From the NCBI GenBank assembly GCA_016183985.1, contig JACPDN010000001.1, forward strand, positions 102,928 to 166,927: 64,000 bases of DNA. Direction: 5' to 3'. A model generated the notes under the pieces. The model searched no databases. It was given only the letters and a program-made list of their open reading frames with translations, and was not told where the DNA came from. This document shows positions 26,988 to 37,275 of this stretch, one piece after another. The translations under genes were made by a program, and so were the position numbers. Every line of letters begins with the position of its first letter. The first letter of the stretch is position 1. This DNA comes from Pseudomonadota bacterium. Its GTDB lineage: Bacteria > Pseudomonadota > Alphaproteobacteria > Dongiales > Dongiaceae.

Positions 26988-27110
26988 CCCCCTCTCCCCC
27001 ACCCTCCCCCACGTTGGGGGGAGGGAGTCCCGCCGAGTTTGCTGCACTGCCAGAGACAGGCCGGCTGCAGTTCCCTCCCCCCGACGTGGGGGAGGGTTAG
27101 GGAGAGGGGG
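26988..27110. repeat. CCCTCCCC/GGGGAGGG inverted repeat (family B, copy 2)
   Basis: Hairpins accctcccccacgttggggggaggg and ccctccccccgacgtgggggaggg flank a spacer with CCGAGTTTGC; the unit opens CCCCCTCTCCCCC and closes TTAGGGAGAGGGGG, so the whole is palindromic. Same plan as 12161-12269. Lies between ychF and the MFS gene. Confidence 0.75.
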
Positions 27111-27272
27111 CCTTTGCCCGCTCACGCGCCACCCTTCCATTCCCTGTGCGAGAAATTGTCGGGTTTCCGTTGATCCGCGCATAGCTGCATCCTTGGATCG
27201 GGCATAGTCCCGGTCCGGCACCCGGCCTATCTTCGGGACATACCAGCTGTCCCAGCCGTTTTTGCCGAGAAA

Positions 27273-28727
27273 ATGCCCGCCCAAGAGTCTCCCCGCCGAA
27301 CCGCTTCCTACCGTACCTTGGCCCTGATCGTGGCCGCCGCTCTCTTCATGGAGAATCTGGACACCACGATCATTGCGACCGCGCTGCCGCAGATTGCGCG
27401 CGAGATCGGCGCCGAACCGCTCAAGGTCAACCTTGCCATCACCTCTTATCTCCTCAGCCTTTCCATCTTCATCCCCTTGAGCGGATGGATGGCGGACCAT
27501 TTCGGCGCCAGGCGCGTCTTCAGCAGTGCGATTGCCATCTTCCTCGCCGGATCGCTCGGCTGCGCGATGGCGGATTCGCTCTTCGGCCTGGTCGTCGCGC
27601 GTATTTGCCAAGGTTTCGGCGGCGCCATGATGGTGCCGGTCGGACGCCTCGTCATCCTGCGCGCGGTGCCGAAATCCGAACTCATCAAGGCGCTCACCTA
27701 TCTCACCATTCCGGCGCTGTTGGGACCGGTGCTGGGGCCACCGATCGGTGGCTTCATCGTCACCTATTCGTCCTGGCGCTGGATCTTCCTGCTCAATATT
27801 CCCGTTGCCATCATCGGCATCGTCCTCAGCCTGCTTTATATCCCGCCGATCAAGGCACCGACGCGGCCGAAGCTCGACGGTGTCGGCTTTGCGCTGACCG
27901 GCCTCGGCCTTGCTGCGCTGGTCTTCGCCTTCGAAGCCATGGGCCGCTTCCCGCTGCCCAACTGGATGCTGGGTGCCACGGCAGGTTCCGGTGCGCTGTG
28001 CCTCGTCATCTATTGGGCGCGGTCGCGCAATATGGCCGAGCCCATCGTCAATCTGCAGCTGATGGGCATCAGCACCTTCCGCCGCGCCGTCCTGGGCGGC
28101 AGTGTATTCAGAATCGGCATCGGCGCCCTGCCCGTCTTGTTGCCGCTGATGCTGCAGCTGGGCTTCGGCCTGTCCGCCTTTGCCTCGGGCCTTCTGACTT
28201 TCGCCAGTGCCGCCGGCGCCTTGGTGATGAAGGGCGCCACCCAATTCGTCTTGAAGAGTTTCGGCTTTCGCCGCGTTCTTATCATCAACGCGCTGCTCTG
28301 CGGCGCGGTCATGATGACCTATTCGCTGTTCAACCAGACCATGCCGCATACGGTGATCTTCCTGATGTTGCTGGCCGGCGGCTTCATCCGCTCTTTGCAA
28401 TTCACCGGTCTCAACGCGCTGTCCTATGCCGATGTGAACGAGGCGGCGATGAGCAGCGCCTCGACCTTCTCGGCCATGATGCAGCAATTGTCGTTGAGCA
28501 TCGGCGCCGGCACTGCGGCCTTGGCGCTGCACCTCACTCTTGCAGCGCGCGGTGGCGCGACACTCCAGGCCAGCGACTTCCAGCCCGCCTATATTTTCAT
28601 CGGCAGCATCGTCATGGTTTCCTGCCTGTTCTTCCTCGGCCTCAAAAAGGATGCCGGCGCCAATGTCAGCGGTAACATGCGCCGCGTTGCCGTGACGCCT
28701 GAGATCAAGGAAAGCCGATCCCGCTAG
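27273..28727 (+). CDS. MFS drug-efflux-type transporter (DHA2-like)
   Basis: 484 residues, many hydrophobic helices across the whole length, probably 14. MENLDTTIIATALPQIA (helix 1, motif D1), SGWMADHFGARRVF (motif A in loop 2-3) and VLGPPIGGFIVTYSSWRWIF (motif C) mark the EmrB/QacA (DHA2) group. Likely a proton-coupled exporter in the inner membrane; substrate unknown. No regulator adjacent. Confidence 0.88.
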   Translation: MPAQESPRRTASYRTLALIVAAALFMENLDTTIIATALPQIAREIGAEPLKVNLAITSYLLSLSIFIPLSGWMADHFGARRVFSSAIAIFLAGSLGCAMADSLFGLVVARICQGFGGAMMVPVGRLVILRAVPKSELIKALTYLTIPALLGPVLGPPIGGFIVTYSSWRWIFLLNIPVAIIGIVLSLLYIPPIKAPTRPKLDGVGFALTGLGLAALVFAFEAMGRFPLPNWMLGATAGSGALCLVIYWARSRNMAEPIVNLQLMGISTFRRAVLGGSVFRIGIGALPVLLPLMLQLGFGLSAFASGLLTFASAAGALVMKGATQFVLKSFGFRRVLIINALLCGAVMMTYSLFNQTMPHTVIFLMLLAGGFIRSLQFTGLNALSYADVNEAAMSSASTFSAMMQQLSLSIGAGTAALALHLTLAARGGATLQASDFQPAYIFIGSIVMVSCLFFLGLKKDAGANVSGNMRRVAVTPEIKESRSR

Positions 28728-28812
28728 AACGGGGCGCGCAAAGACAAGCGCACAGCCCGGGCGAACCTGCTAAGCTGCCGCTTCCCGCGTTTCGATCCGG
28801 AGATGGCCGACG

Positions 28813-30120
28813 ATGTTCGCTGAGCACCCCTTGCGCCGCGAGCTCAATGACGAAGTGCATGCAAGGCCCCCTTTGCGCATCGACGGGCCGGCTTTGGTAC
28901 TGCATCTTGCCTGCCTGCGGGCGCCCGGCGACAACGCGGGCCAGGCAGATCTGCGCTTCATCGCGGATCTCGCCCAGCATCACGGGGCGCCGGCACCGGA
29001 CCCCGCCAGCCGCTATGGCATTCTGCCGCGCGGCGAGACGCAGCTGAAATGGGAGCTCCATACCGAGTTCACCAGTTACACGCTGGTCATGCCGCGTCCC
29101 GACATCAAAGCCGAGAATCTGAGCTGGGCCGACCTGCCGCAGGATGCGCGGACCCTGGCCTCGCAATGCCCGGGACAGGTGGTGGCGGCACTGCTGCTGG
29201 AATTCCGCGCCGGACCCGGCATGCAGCAGACCGGTGAAATGGTGGCGGCGTTGTTCCCGTCCGGCGATACGGTGGCGTCCAGTGTCGGCGAGAAATCGGC
29301 TGAGGTCTGGACCGATTTCCGCCTCGATGCGACCGGCCCCAATGCGACGGGGTTGGGACGCATGCTGTTGATCAACCGGGCCCTTACCGCCGGCCGCGCC
29401 GGCCGCATGGTGCAGCGCCTGCTGGAGATCGAGACCTATCGCCTGATGGCACTGATGAGCCTGGCGCTGACCCGGCGCACCAACCCGACCCTCACCGATC
29501 TCGAGGCACGGCTGAAGGCCCTCATCGAGCGCACCGCCACCTCGGAAGTGCAAGGCGACGCCGGCGACCGCCAGTTGCTGGATGCGCTGACGCGCCTCGC
29601 CGCCGAAACAGCGAGCCTGGGAACCGCGACGCGTTACCGTCTTTCCGCCGGCAGTGCCTATGCCGAGCTGGTGATGCGGCGCCTGAGCGACATCCGCGAG
29701 GGCCGCGTCGATGGCCTGTCGCGGCTCTCCAGCTTCCTCGACCGGCGCTTTACCCCGGCGATGCGCACCTGCGATGCTTTCCTGCGGCGCCTCGATCAGC
29801 TGGAAACCGGCATCGACCGCGCCAGCGACATGCTGCGCACGCGGGTCGATGTGAATTTGCAGGCGCAGAACGCGGCTCTCCTCTCCGACATGGAAAGCCG
29901 CAGCCGCACGCAGCTGCGCATTCAAGAGGCCGTCGAGGGCCTCTCGGTCTTTGCCATCAGCTATTACCTGATCGGCCTGCTGAAGGTCGTGACCGAGGGC
30001 CTGTTCCCGTCAGAAGACGCACACGCCCATAAATGGCTCGCCGCCATCGCCGTCCCGATCGTGCTCGGCGCCGTCTGGCTCGGCGTCAAACGCCTAAGGC
30101 GCGCGATCAAGGGGCATTGA
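28813..30120 (+). CDS. DUF3422 family membrane protein
   Basis: 435 residues. N-terminus MFAEHPLRRELNDEVHARPP and the following LHTEFTSYT block are DUF3422 hallmarks. A long helical, coiled-coil-like region (about 190-370) leads to two C-terminal membrane helices (GLSVFAISYYLIGLLKV and AAIAVPIVLGAVWLGV). The layout recalls CorA-type transporters, but function is unknown. Its stop is directly followed by the stop of the convergent lipoprotein gene. Confidence 0.85.
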   Translation: MFAEHPLRRELNDEVHARPPLRIDGPALVLHLACLRAPGDNAGQADLRFIADLAQHHGAPAPDPASRYGILPRGETQLKWELHTEFTSYTLVMPRPDIKAENLSWADLPQDARTLASQCPGQVVAALLLEFRAGPGMQQTGEMVAALFPSGDTVASSVGEKSAEVWTDFRLDATGPNATGLGRMLLINRALTAGRAGRMVQRLLEIETYRLMALMSLALTRRTNPTLTDLEARLKALIERTATSEVQGDAGDRQLLDALTRLAAETASLGTATRYRLSAGSAYAELVMRRLSDIREGRVDGLSRLSSFLDRRFTPAMRTCDAFLRRLDQLETGIDRASDMLRTRVDVNLQAQNAALLSDMESRSRTQLRIQEAVEGLSVFAISYYLIGLLKVVTEGLFPSEDAHAHKWLAAIAVPIVLGAVWLGVKRLRRAIKGH

Positions 30121-30981
30121 TCAGGGGGCCATGCCGAGATGCTTCAGCGCAGCCGGCATGCTGCTCGAGATGAGCTCCCGCAGTAGAGCCTCGATCTTTG
30201 TCTTCTGCTCCGGGGAAATATCTGCGTAGTTCGCTGCCCAGTAAGCGGCATCGACCGTTTTTCCCGGTGAACCGCGAAAGCGATCTTCGAATAGATCTTC
30301 TTCCAGGGTGGGCTGCCCGGCGATGAACTTTAGCGTCCGCCCGTCGATAATCGCAATGTAATAGAGGGCGTGCACATAGAACTTATCGACCATCGGCAGA
30401 TCGTCTTTGAACGACTCGATGTAGAAGGATCGTGTAAGCCCGACACCAAAGCTCTGGCGATCCCAGGCCGTCAGTTCGCGGGTACCGGGCAGGATGACGA
30501 CATAGGCGTCGATGTCATTTGCAGCAGCAAAACCCTTCTGTCGCCGCACGATTTCACCGACCTCTTCTTTTTCCTTGTCGGTCCAGAAGCCATAGGTGCC
30601 TTGCTCGGCATAGTCCGCCGGATCCCATTCAAAGGGCACAATCTCATGGGTCGATTCTAGTATAGTTGCGGCCTTGGAAACAAAGAAAGCGTCCATGCCC
30701 CAATCCGAGATATCGTGTTTCCAGGTCCGCATCGGCGAGATTTCGAAGTCCTTGTCGGTGACCGTGCTTTCCCACATCGCCTTGGCGGAGTGGTATTTCT
30801 CAAATGCGGCTGCGAGCGTCTTTTGATCAGGCTTGACGTTCTCCAAGGCGTTCAATTGGTGGCCAGCGAAAGAAAGAATGGCGATTCGCTTCCCCGTCGT
30901 ATGGAAGTCGCCAGGAACGCCATTCGTGCAGGCGGCGAGAAGCAGGGCGGTGGCAAGTACCGCGCGCTTGATGATAAACAT
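30121..30981 (-). CDS. Predicted lipoprotein, function unknown
   Basis: 286 residues. MFIIKRAVLATALLLAACTN is a lipoprotein signal with lipobox LAAC (Cys18). The mature protein is predicted alpha/beta with no known motif; the segment DQKTLAAAFEKYHSAKAM and the C-terminal EEDLFEDRFRGSPGKTVDAAYWA look ordinary. Probably periplasmic face. Start ATG 30981; in-frame codons upstream overlap the methyltransferase 3' end and are not used. Confidence 0.75.
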   Translation of the reverse strand: MFIIKRAVLATALLLAACTNGVPGDFHTTGKRIAILSFAGHQLNALENVKPDQKTLAAAFEKYHSAKAMWESTVTDKDFEISPMRTWKHDISDWGMDAFFVSKAATILESTHEIVPFEWDPADYAEQGTYGFWTDKEKEEVGEIVRRQKGFAAANDIDAYVVILPGTRELTAWDRQSFGVGLTRSFYIESFKDDLPMVDKFYVHALYYIAIIDGRTLKFIAGQPTLEEDLFEDRFRGSPGKTVDAAYWAANYADISPEQKTKIEALLRELISSSMPAALKHLGMAP

Positions 30982-31039
30982 GCGAGATTCAGCCCCAGAT
31001 TGTATCTGCGGGGATGCTACAAGAGGAAATTGTACCGCG

Positions 31040-31813
31040 CTAGCGCAATCGGCCCAGCGGAATGATCTCTTTGGAGTCGGGCGCGTAGTTGCCGCCCTGC
31101 CAATCGCCCATCCAGTGGTCGACGGTGAGGCCGGCTTCTGCGATGAGCCGCGCAAGATTTTCCTGGGGCGAAAAGCGGATCTGCGATTTGGCGGCGAGGA
31201 GATCGCCATCGCTCAAGCGGTAATAGGTGCCATAGGTAACGACGCCGCTAGGCTCGTCATAGGCATAGTCGTTCCAGGATTCGACGCGGCCATGTTTTGG
31301 ATGTGTCACGAAGCGATGCGAATCCTTGGGCGACCATTCCAACCACTCGCGCCCCTTGGGATTGCGGCTGTCGAAGATGAAACGGCCCGTCGGCGTCAGG
31401 TGCGCGGCGATGGTCTTCAGCAAGGCCAACTGATCTGCATCGGTGAGCAGGCATTGGAAGGCGTGGCCGGTCATCAGGATGAAATCGAAGCGTTCGTTCA
31501 AGCGCACGCTGCGGCCGTCGCCTTCGACCCAGGTGACGAAGGTGCCACCTTCGCGGCGACGCGCGATGTCGAGCATCGCCGGGGCGGGATCGACGCCGGT
31601 CACGCGCGCGCCGCTTTGCGCGATGGCGCCCTCTTTCGCGATAGCACTGGCAAGGAGACCCGTGCCGCAGCCGAGATCAAGGACCGATGCGACACCTTGC
31701 GCGAGCTTGAGGCAGGTGCGCGTGTCGTCATACCAGCCATTGTCGAGATCATAGAAATCGGCGAGGCGCAGGTCATGGTAGAGCGCGTCGCTCACCTTCA
31801 CTGGTGCGGTCAT
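31040..31813 (-). CDS. Class I SAM-dependent methyltransferase
   Basis: 257 residues. Motif I is VLDLGCGTGLLASAIA and motif II VTGVDPAPAMLD; the C-terminal part carries a beta-rich SAM-fold end. Substrate unknown. Starts 2 bp after the stop of the upstream VOC gene, so they form a two-gene operon. Confidence 0.87.
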   Translation of the reverse strand: MTAPVKVSDALYHDLRLADFYDLDNGWYDDTRTCLKLAQGVASVLDLGCGTGLLASAIAKEGAIAQSGARVTGVDPAPAMLDIARRREGGTFVTWVEGDGRSVRLNERFDFILMTGHAFQCLLTDADQLALLKTIAAHLTPTGRFIFDSRNPKGREWLEWSPKDSHRFVTHPKHGRVESWNDYAYDEPSGVVTYGTYYRLSDGDLLAAKSQIRFSPQENLARLIAEAGLTVDHWMGDWQGGNYAPDSKEIIPLGRLR

Positions 31814-31815
31814 GG

Positions 31816-32721
31816 CTATTCCTGGACGAATTCGATGATGACGCCGTTGGCTTCTTCTGGCGGGACGATGCAGCCCTTGCCGGTCTTGAAGGCGAGGATG
31901 TTGGCGAAGTGGAGATGGTCACGGCAGCGCGCCTTGTCGGCCACCGATATCTTCAAGGCGGCAATCCAGGGCGCCGGATATTCCGGCAGCGGCACCAGCG
32001 CCGGATAGAGCTGGGCAAGGCCTGCCTTGGTGGTGAAGCGGATATGTCCATGGCCGGTATCGATCACCGTCACCAGATTGGCGGTGGCGATCCGCTCCGG
32101 CCCGAAGACGGGAAGCCAGCCGAAGGCGGTGTCGACCGGATCGTCGACGACAACGGTCATGGAAACGACGCCGGTCGCGCGGTTGGCATGGCGCAGCCAT
32201 TCGGGCTGGCGCACCAGTTCCGGTGTCTTGTGGACGCAGACGAAGGCGGAGAGTGCCGGTGTCTCATCGCGCGGCAGCATGACGAGGCCGAATTCCGGCA
32301 GCACGGTTCCGCCTGGCAATTCAAGCTCGCGCTTCAAGACCTTCGGCCCGTCGGGATGGAGGCCGGCAGCCTTGAGCGCCGCAGCACAGCGGGTTTCATC
32401 ATCGGCTGAGAATGCCACGCCCATCAGCCCTTCGCGCGTGGCGATGAATTTCTCGAGATTGTTGGTGAATTGCTGAGCGTCGATGATACCGAGCAGCTCG
32501 ATATAATCGCGCCCGAACATGATGCAGTAATTGCCGGTACCCCAGCCGATATGGCGGCCACGCGGGGTGAGGTGGAAACCGAGCTTTTCCCAGCGCGCCG
32601 CTGCGGCCTCGAGATCGCGCACGCCGATCAGCACATGATCGATGCCGGTGACCGCAGTCTCCGTACTCAATGGGCCTGTGTTGGACGGGATTGGCAACGG
32701 CGACCTCACATCGTCTTGCAT
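31816..32721 (-). CDS. VOC/glyoxalase-like domain protein
   Basis: 301 residues. GIDHVLIGVRDLEAAAARWEKLGF is a typical glyoxalase-like N-terminal unit; the full protein resembles the Glyoxalase_3 group (PF13468-like). A C-terminal second unit contains HIRFTTK. Function unknown. The ATG at 32721 is preferred over the TTG two codons upstream. Cotranscribed with the methyltransferase gene. Confidence 0.82.
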   Translation of the reverse strand: MQDDVRSPLPIPSNTGPLSTETAVTGIDHVLIGVRDLEAAAARWEKLGFHLTPRGRHIGWGTGNYCIMFGRDYIELLGIIDAQQFTNNLEKFIATREGLMGVAFSADDETRCAAALKAAGLHPDGPKVLKRELELPGGTVLPEFGLVMLPRDETPALSAFVCVHKTPELVRQPEWLRHANRATGVVSMTVVVDDPVDTAFGWLPVFGPERIATANLVTVIDTGHGHIRFTTKAGLAQLYPALVPLPEYPAPWIAALKISVADKARCRDHLHFANILAFKTGKGCIVPPEEANGVIIEFVQE

Positions 32722-32842
32722 CCTCAAACCCTATTTGGGTGACCAGCGACTCGCGAATGAACTGTGTACCGTGTTTCGAGCGATCGGTAAACGCCGACAG
32801 GAATTATGTCAGCGCTGGCATGGCTTCTCAGCCGACCAATAG

Positions 32843-32880
32843 AAAAACCGCCGCACCGGTTCCCCGATGCGGCGGTTTTC
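32843..32880 (-). terminator. Terminator after petC
   Basis: On the minus strand AAAACCGCCGCA...TGCGGCGGTTTTT forms a perfect 12-bp stem with loop TCGGGGAACCGG. It is 24 bp past the petC stop and is symmetric, so it could also serve plus-strand transcripts. Confidence 0.85.
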
Positions 32881-32903
32881 ACCGTCAGTCTCAAAGGATC
32901 GGG

Positions 32904-33698
32904 TCAGTGAATGCTGGCCCAGATCTTCCGCTTGGCGGCATAGGCGATGAGCGTGAAGGCGATGAGGAACAGCATCGCCTTGAGGCCCGTGCGAATGCGG
33001 CTCTCATAATTCGGCTCGCCGGCCCAGGTGAGGAACACCGAGACATCGCGGGCCATCTGGTCGACCGTGGCCTGGGTGCCGTCCTCATAGGTCACGGCAC
33101 CTTCCGAAAGCGGCGCCGGCATCGCGATCTGATGGCCGGCAAAGCCCTCGTTGTAGTTCATGCCCTCGGTCAGCTTGAAATCCGCCGGCGGCTCCTTGTA
33201 ACCGGTCAGCACGCCGTGGATGTAATCGGCACCTTCATAGGCGCCGAAACCCTTGCCGGCACGGCTGCGTGCGATGAGCGACAGGTCCGGCGGCAGGGCG
33301 CCGTTGTTACCGGCGCGGGCCGCCTGTTCGTTGGGGAACGGCGCATGGAAGCGGTCGGACGGCTTGCCCGGCCGTTCGAACATCTCACCTTCGTCGTTCG
33401 GGCCGTCCATGGTGGTGACCGATGCCGCGATCTCCTTCACCTGCGCTTCGGAGAAGCCGATCTCCTGCAGGTTGCGGTAGGAGAGCAGGTTCATCGAGTG
33501 GCAGGCCGAGCAGACATCCTTATAGACCTGGAAGCCGCGATGCAGCTGCGCCTGGTCGAACTTCCCGAAGAAGCCCTGGAACGACCAGGATTCCTTTTCG
33601 ACATGCACGTCATGCTTGGGCGAGGCCGCGACGAACAGGATGGCGGTCACACCGACCAGCGCGGTGATGCCCTTGAGGAGCAGAGTCTTGGCGCCCAT
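32904..33698 (-). CDS. petC: Cytochrome c1 of the bc1 complex
   Basis: 264 residues. Haem-binding motif CSACHS (about residue 40), N-terminal signal/anchor (LLLKGITALVGVTAILFVAASP), and a C-terminal membrane helix (AMLFLIAFTLIAYAAKRKIW). Accepts electrons from the Rieske protein and passes them to cytochrome c. Overlaps petB by ATGA. Confidence 0.96.
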   Translation of the reverse strand: MGAKTLLLKGITALVGVTAILFVAASPKHDVHVEKESWSFQGFFGKFDQAQLHRGFQVYKDVCSACHSMNLLSYRNLQEIGFSEAQVKEIAASVTTMDGPNDEGEMFERPGKPSDRFHAPFPNEQAARAGNNGALPPDLSLIARSRAGKGFGAYEGADYIHGVLTGYKEPPADFKLTEGMNYNEGFAGHQIAMPAPLSEGAVTYEDGTQATVDQMARDVSVFLTWAGEPNYESRIRTGLKAMLFLIAFTLIAYAAKRKIWASIH

Positions 33699-35026
33699 CA
33701 GAGCTTCTCCATCGTCTTGGCCAGGTTCTTGGCGGGAGCCGAGGCGATAGCAGCATGGGAGCCGCCGCCACCCAGGACCGGGCGGGAAATCGAAAGCGGA
33801 ACCGGCAGCGCCTTCTCGAAGATCGAGAGCAGCGGCAGGATCACCAGGAAGTAGCCGAAGTAGTAGGTCGTGGCGAGCTGGCCCATGGCGATGATGCTGA
33901 TGCCAGCCTGGCCTTCATCCGGCGCGATCGAGAGCGAGAGCGGCGACCAGATCCAATCCGGCGGGTTCTTGCCGCAGATGGTGAGGATCGCGCAATCGAA
34001 CGCCAGCATCCAGAAGAACCACTTGAAGGCCGGGCGATAGCGGCCCGAGCGGACCGGCGAGCGGTCGAGCCAGGGGAGGACGAGCAGCACCAGGATCGAG
34101 GCGAACATGGCGAGCACGCCGAGGAGCTTGTCCGGGATCGAGCGCAGGATCGCGTAGAACGGCAGGAAGTACCATTCGGGAACGATGTGCTGCGGGGTCG
34201 AGAGCGGGTTGGCCGGAATGAAATTGTCCGGGTCGCCCAGGGTCACCGGCGCGTAGAAGATCCAGTAGGCGTAGAAGATCATGAACACGCCGAGGCCGAA
34301 CATATCCTTCACCGTGTAATACGGATGGAAGGGGATCGTGTCCTGCGGGCCCTTGGTGTCGATGCCGATCGGGTTGTTGGAGCCGAAGCGGTGCAGCGCG
34401 ATGACGTGCAGCACGACGACGCCCAGCAACACGAAGGGCAGCAGGTAATGCAGCGAGAAGAAGCGGTTGAGGGTCGGGTTATCGACCGAGAAACCACCCC
34501 AGAGCAGCGTCACGATATGCTTGCCGACGACGGGCAGGGCCGAGAAGAGGTTGGTGATGACGGTGGCACCCCAGAAGCTCATCTGACCCCAGGGCAGCAC
34601 GTAACCCATGAAAGCGGTGGCCATCATCAGGAGCAGGATGACGACGCCGATCTGCCACAGCAGCTCGCGCGGGGCCTTGTAGGATCCGAAATAGAGGCCG
34701 CGGAACATATGAATATAGACGACGACGAAGAACATCGACGCGCCGTTCATATGGATATAGCGCATCAGCCAGCCGTAATTGACGTCGCGCATGATGCGCT
34801 CGACCGAATTGAAGGCCATGTCGACATGCGGCGTGTACTGCATGGCAAGGAAAATGCCCGAGGCCATCATGACCACCAGCATGAAGCCGGCGAGGCTGCC
34901 GAAGTTCCACCAGTAGCTGAGGTTCTTCGGGGTCGGGTATTCGTTGGCTTCGTGATGGAGATAGCTGAAGACCGGCAGACGGTGGTCGATCCAGCGGATG
35001 ACGGGGTTCTTGAAATTGGCGCTCAT
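33698..35026 (-). CDS. petB: Cytochrome b of the bc1 complex
   Basis: 442 residues, eight membrane helices. The bis-His haem ligands lie in helices B and D ([29 protein letters not shown] and [21 protein letters not shown]). The quinol-site PEWY motif is present ([15 protein letters not shown]). Catalytic core of quinol:cytochrome c oxidoreductase. Middle gene of petABC. Confidence 0.97.
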   Translation of the reverse strand: MSANFKNPVIRWIDHRLPVFSYLHHEANEYPTPKNLSYWWNFGSLAGFMLVVMMASGIFLAMQYTPHVDMAFNSVERIMRDVNYGWLMRYIHMNGASMFFVVVYIHMFRGLYFGSYKAPRELLWQIGVVILLLMMATAFMGYVLPWGQMSFWGATVITNLFSALPVVGKHIVTLLWGGFSVDNPTLNRFFSLHYLLPFVLLGVVVLHVIALHRFGSNNPIGIDTKGPQDTIPFHPYYTVKDMFGLGVFMIFYAYWIFYAPVTLGDPDNFIPANPLSTPQHIVPEWYFLPFYAILRSIPDKLLGVLAMFASILVLLVLPWLDRSPVRSGRYRPAFKWFFWMLAFDCAILTICGKNPPDWIWSPLSLSIAPDEGQAGISIIAMGQLATTYYFGYFLVILPLLSIFEKALPVPLSISRPVLGGGGSHAAIASAPAKNLAKTMEKL

Positions 35027-35040
35027 GGCTGTCCCGCTCC

Positions 35041-35583
35041 TTAGCCGATCTTCACGACGGTATCGCTGGCGTACTGGTAGGTCGGAACCTCCAGATTGAG
35101 CGGCGCCGGGCCTTTGCGGATACGGCCCGAGGTGTCGTATTGCGAACCGTGGCAGGGGCAGTACCAGCCGCCGAACTCACCCTTGGGCTCGGAATCCTTC
35201 TGACCCAGCGGCACGCAGCCGAGATGGGTGCAAACACCAACCAGAACCAGGAATTCCGGCTTGATCGCCCGCTTTTCGTCGGGTTGCGGATCGCGCATTT
35301 CGACCGCATCGTCCTTCTTGGCCTGCTCGATCTCAGCCGCCGTGCGGTGGCGGATAAAGACCGGCTTGCCGCGCCACTTCACTGTGATCGCCTGGCCTTC
35401 GGCCACCTGGCCGACATCGACCTCGATCGAGGAGAGCGCCAGCACGTCCTTCGACGGGTTCATGCTGCTGACAAACGGCCACACCGCGGAGGCCGCGCCG
35501 AAGGCGGTCACCGATGCTGCGGTCAAAAAGAGAAAGTCGCGCCGCGTGCTTTGATCGCCAGGCGATTGCGCGTGATCCGCCAT
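35041..35583 (-). CDS. petA: Rieske iron-sulfur subunit of the bc1 complex
   Basis: 180 residues. Twin-Arg-type N-terminus ([23 protein letters not shown]) as a Tat signal-anchor. [2Fe-2S] ligands are in CTHLGC and CPCHGS. ATG 35583 is preceded by AAGGAAT. First gene of petABC, followed by petB after 14 bp. Confidence 0.97.
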   Translation of the reverse strand: MADHAQSPGDQSTRRDFLFLTAASVTAFGAASAVWPFVSSMNPSKDVLALSSIEVDVGQVAEGQAITVKWRGKPVFIRHRTAAEIEQAKKDDAVEMRDPQPDEKRAIKPEFLVLVGVCTHLGCVPLGQKDSEPKGEFGGWYCPCHGSQYDTSGRIRKGPAPLNLEVPTYQYASDTVVKIG

Positions 35584-35898
35584 ATTCCTTGTCCCTCCGG
35601 CAAGAGAAACCGGCCCGCGCCTATCACCACCGCTTATGGGCAGCTCTGGGAACGCAGACAGGCCTTGAATACCCAAAAAATCCCGGGGGTTATACCATGG
35701 CACCTGAAACCGGCCGCAAGCCTGAGACGCGACAGAACGCCGCACTAAAGACGACAAACCGTCCCATCCCGGCCGCGGACACGACTGTCCGGGCATTCCC
35801 CCTTAACCGGGCCAAGGGTATAAACAATTCCGTTTGATTTGCAAGGTTGGGCAGCGTTGCACCCAGCCTTGCTCGCTTACCGAAAGTATAACCAAATC
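35584..35898. other. Divergent intergenic region petA / trmL
   Basis: No gene is seen. It must hold the petABC promoter (minus) and the trmL promoter (plus). A hairpin AAGGTTGGG-cagcgttgca-CCCAGCCTT lies at 35843-35870, just before trmL, with no T-tract. No other named feature. Confidence 0.5.
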
Positions 35899-36369
35899 AT
35901 GCGCTTGGTCCTGTTCGAGCCGGGCATTCCACAGAATACCGGCACGCTTTTGCGCCTGGCCGCCTGCTGGAATCTGGCCGTCGACGTGATTTTCCCCTGC
36001 GGCTTCATTTTCGACGATCGCCGCATGAAGCGCGCTGGGATGGATTACCTGGAATCCGTCGACCTGCTGCGCCACAATTCCTGGGCCGCCTATCAGCAAT
36101 GGCGCCAGGAAAATGCCAAAGCAGCCGGGCGTTTGCTGCTGCTCTCCACCAAGGCGGCCGAACCCTATCAGCATTTCACCTTCCGGGCCGATGACAGCAT
36201 CATGGTGGGCCGCGAATCGAGCGGTGTACCGGAGGCGGTGCACGCGGCGGCCGATCACCGGCTGGTCATTCCGTTGCGCGAGGGCATGAGATCGCTCAAT
36301 GTCGCCATCGCCGCCGCGGTCGTCACCGCCGAAGCCCTTCGCCAAACCGGATTTTCGAGTCTTTCATGA
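35899..36369 (+). CDS. trmL: tRNA (cytidine/uridine-34-2'-O)-methyltransferase
   Basis: 156 residues of the SPOUT knot fold. [24 protein letters not shown] is the SpoU N-terminal motif; [11 protein letters not shown] and [16 protein letters not shown] form the trefoil knot and SAM site. Methylates the wobble base of tRNA-Leu. Overlaps hemF by ATGA. Confidence 0.93.
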   Translation: MRLVLFEPGIPQNTGTLLRLAACWNLAVDVIFPCGFIFDDRRMKRAGMDYLESVDLLRHNSWAAYQQWRQENAKAAGRLLLLSTKAAEPYQHFTFRADDSIMVGRESSGVPEAVHAAADHRLVIPLREGMRSLNVAIAAAVVTAEALRQTGFSSLS

Positions 36370-37250
36370 CCCCCTACAGCGCAACTGCCACCTTCCCCGC
36401 CGATTATCAGGAGCAGGCGCGCCGCTGGTTCCAGACCTTGCGCGACGACATTTGCGCGAGCTTCGAGGCGCTGGAGGACGCGTTTTCATCGCATCCCAAT
36501 CTGGCCCCGGGCAAGAAACCCGGCCGCTTCGAGCGCAATATCTGGGAGCGCGACGTCGGTGGCGGTGGGACTATGTCGGTGATGAAGGGGCGCCTCTTCG
36601 AGAAAGTCGGCGTCAATGTCTCGACTGTGTTCGGCACCTTCTCGCCGGAATTCCGCCAGCAGATTCCGGGCGCCAGTGACGATGGTGAATTCTGGGCGAG
36701 CGGCATCAGCCTGGTCGCCCATATGTGTTCGCCCCATGTCCCGGCGGTGCATATGAACACGCGCCTCATCGTGACGTCGAAGGCCTGGTTCGGTGGCGGC
36801 GCGGACCTGACACCGATGTTTCCGGAAAACCACGGAAGCGATTCGGCCCTCTTCCACGGCGCTTTGCAACGCGCCTGTGATGGGACGGATGCCGCCTATT
36901 ACCCGCGTTTCAAGAAGTGGTGCGATGAATACTTCTTCCTGCCACACCGGAACGAGCCGAGGGGGTTGGGCGGCATTTTCTATGACCAGATCAATTCCGG
37001 CGACTGGATGCGGGATTTCGCCTTCACGCAAAGTGTCGGCAAGGCGTTCCGCGATATCTACCCTGAGATCGTGCGGCGAAACATGGGCAAGCCCTGGACC
37101 CCGGAGGAACGGCACCATCAGCTGGTGCGCCGCGGCCGATATGTCGAGTTCAACCTGCTCTACGACCGCGGCACCACCTTCGGCCTGAAAACCGGCGGCA
37201 ATACCGAAGCGATCCTGATGTCGCTGCCGCCCGAAGTGGTGTGGCCTTAG
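36366..37250 (+). CDS. hemF: Oxygen-dependent coproporphyrinogen III oxidase
   Basis: 294 residues. Converts coproporphyrinogen III to protoporphyrinogen IX in haem synthesis. [24 protein letters not shown] and [24 protein letters not shown] are conserved signatures. Its stop is followed 25 bp later by the stop of the convergent cyclase gene. Coupled to trmL by ATGA. Confidence 0.97.
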   Translation: MTPYSATATFPADYQEQARRWFQTLRDDICASFEALEDAFSSHPNLAPGKKPGRFERNIWERDVGGGGTMSVMKGRLFEKVGVNVSTVFGTFSPEFRQQIPGASDDGEFWASGISLVAHMCSPHVPAVHMNTRLIVTSKAWFGGGADLTPMFPENHGSDSALFHGALQRACDGTDAAYYPRFKKWCDEYFFLPHRNEPRGLGGIFYDQINSGDWMRDFAFTQSVGKAFRDIYPEIVRRNMGKPWTPEERHHQLVRRGRYVEFNLLYDRGTTFGLKTGGNTEAILMSLPPEVVWP

Positions 37251-37275
37251 AGGCACGACAAGTTTGAAGAAAGCC

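Noticed and set aside
26982..28532. Long minus-strand open frame opposite the MFS transporter
   Set aside because: Low-complexity Gln/Glu/Arg-rich product with no conserved motif; the sense MFS gene is certain.
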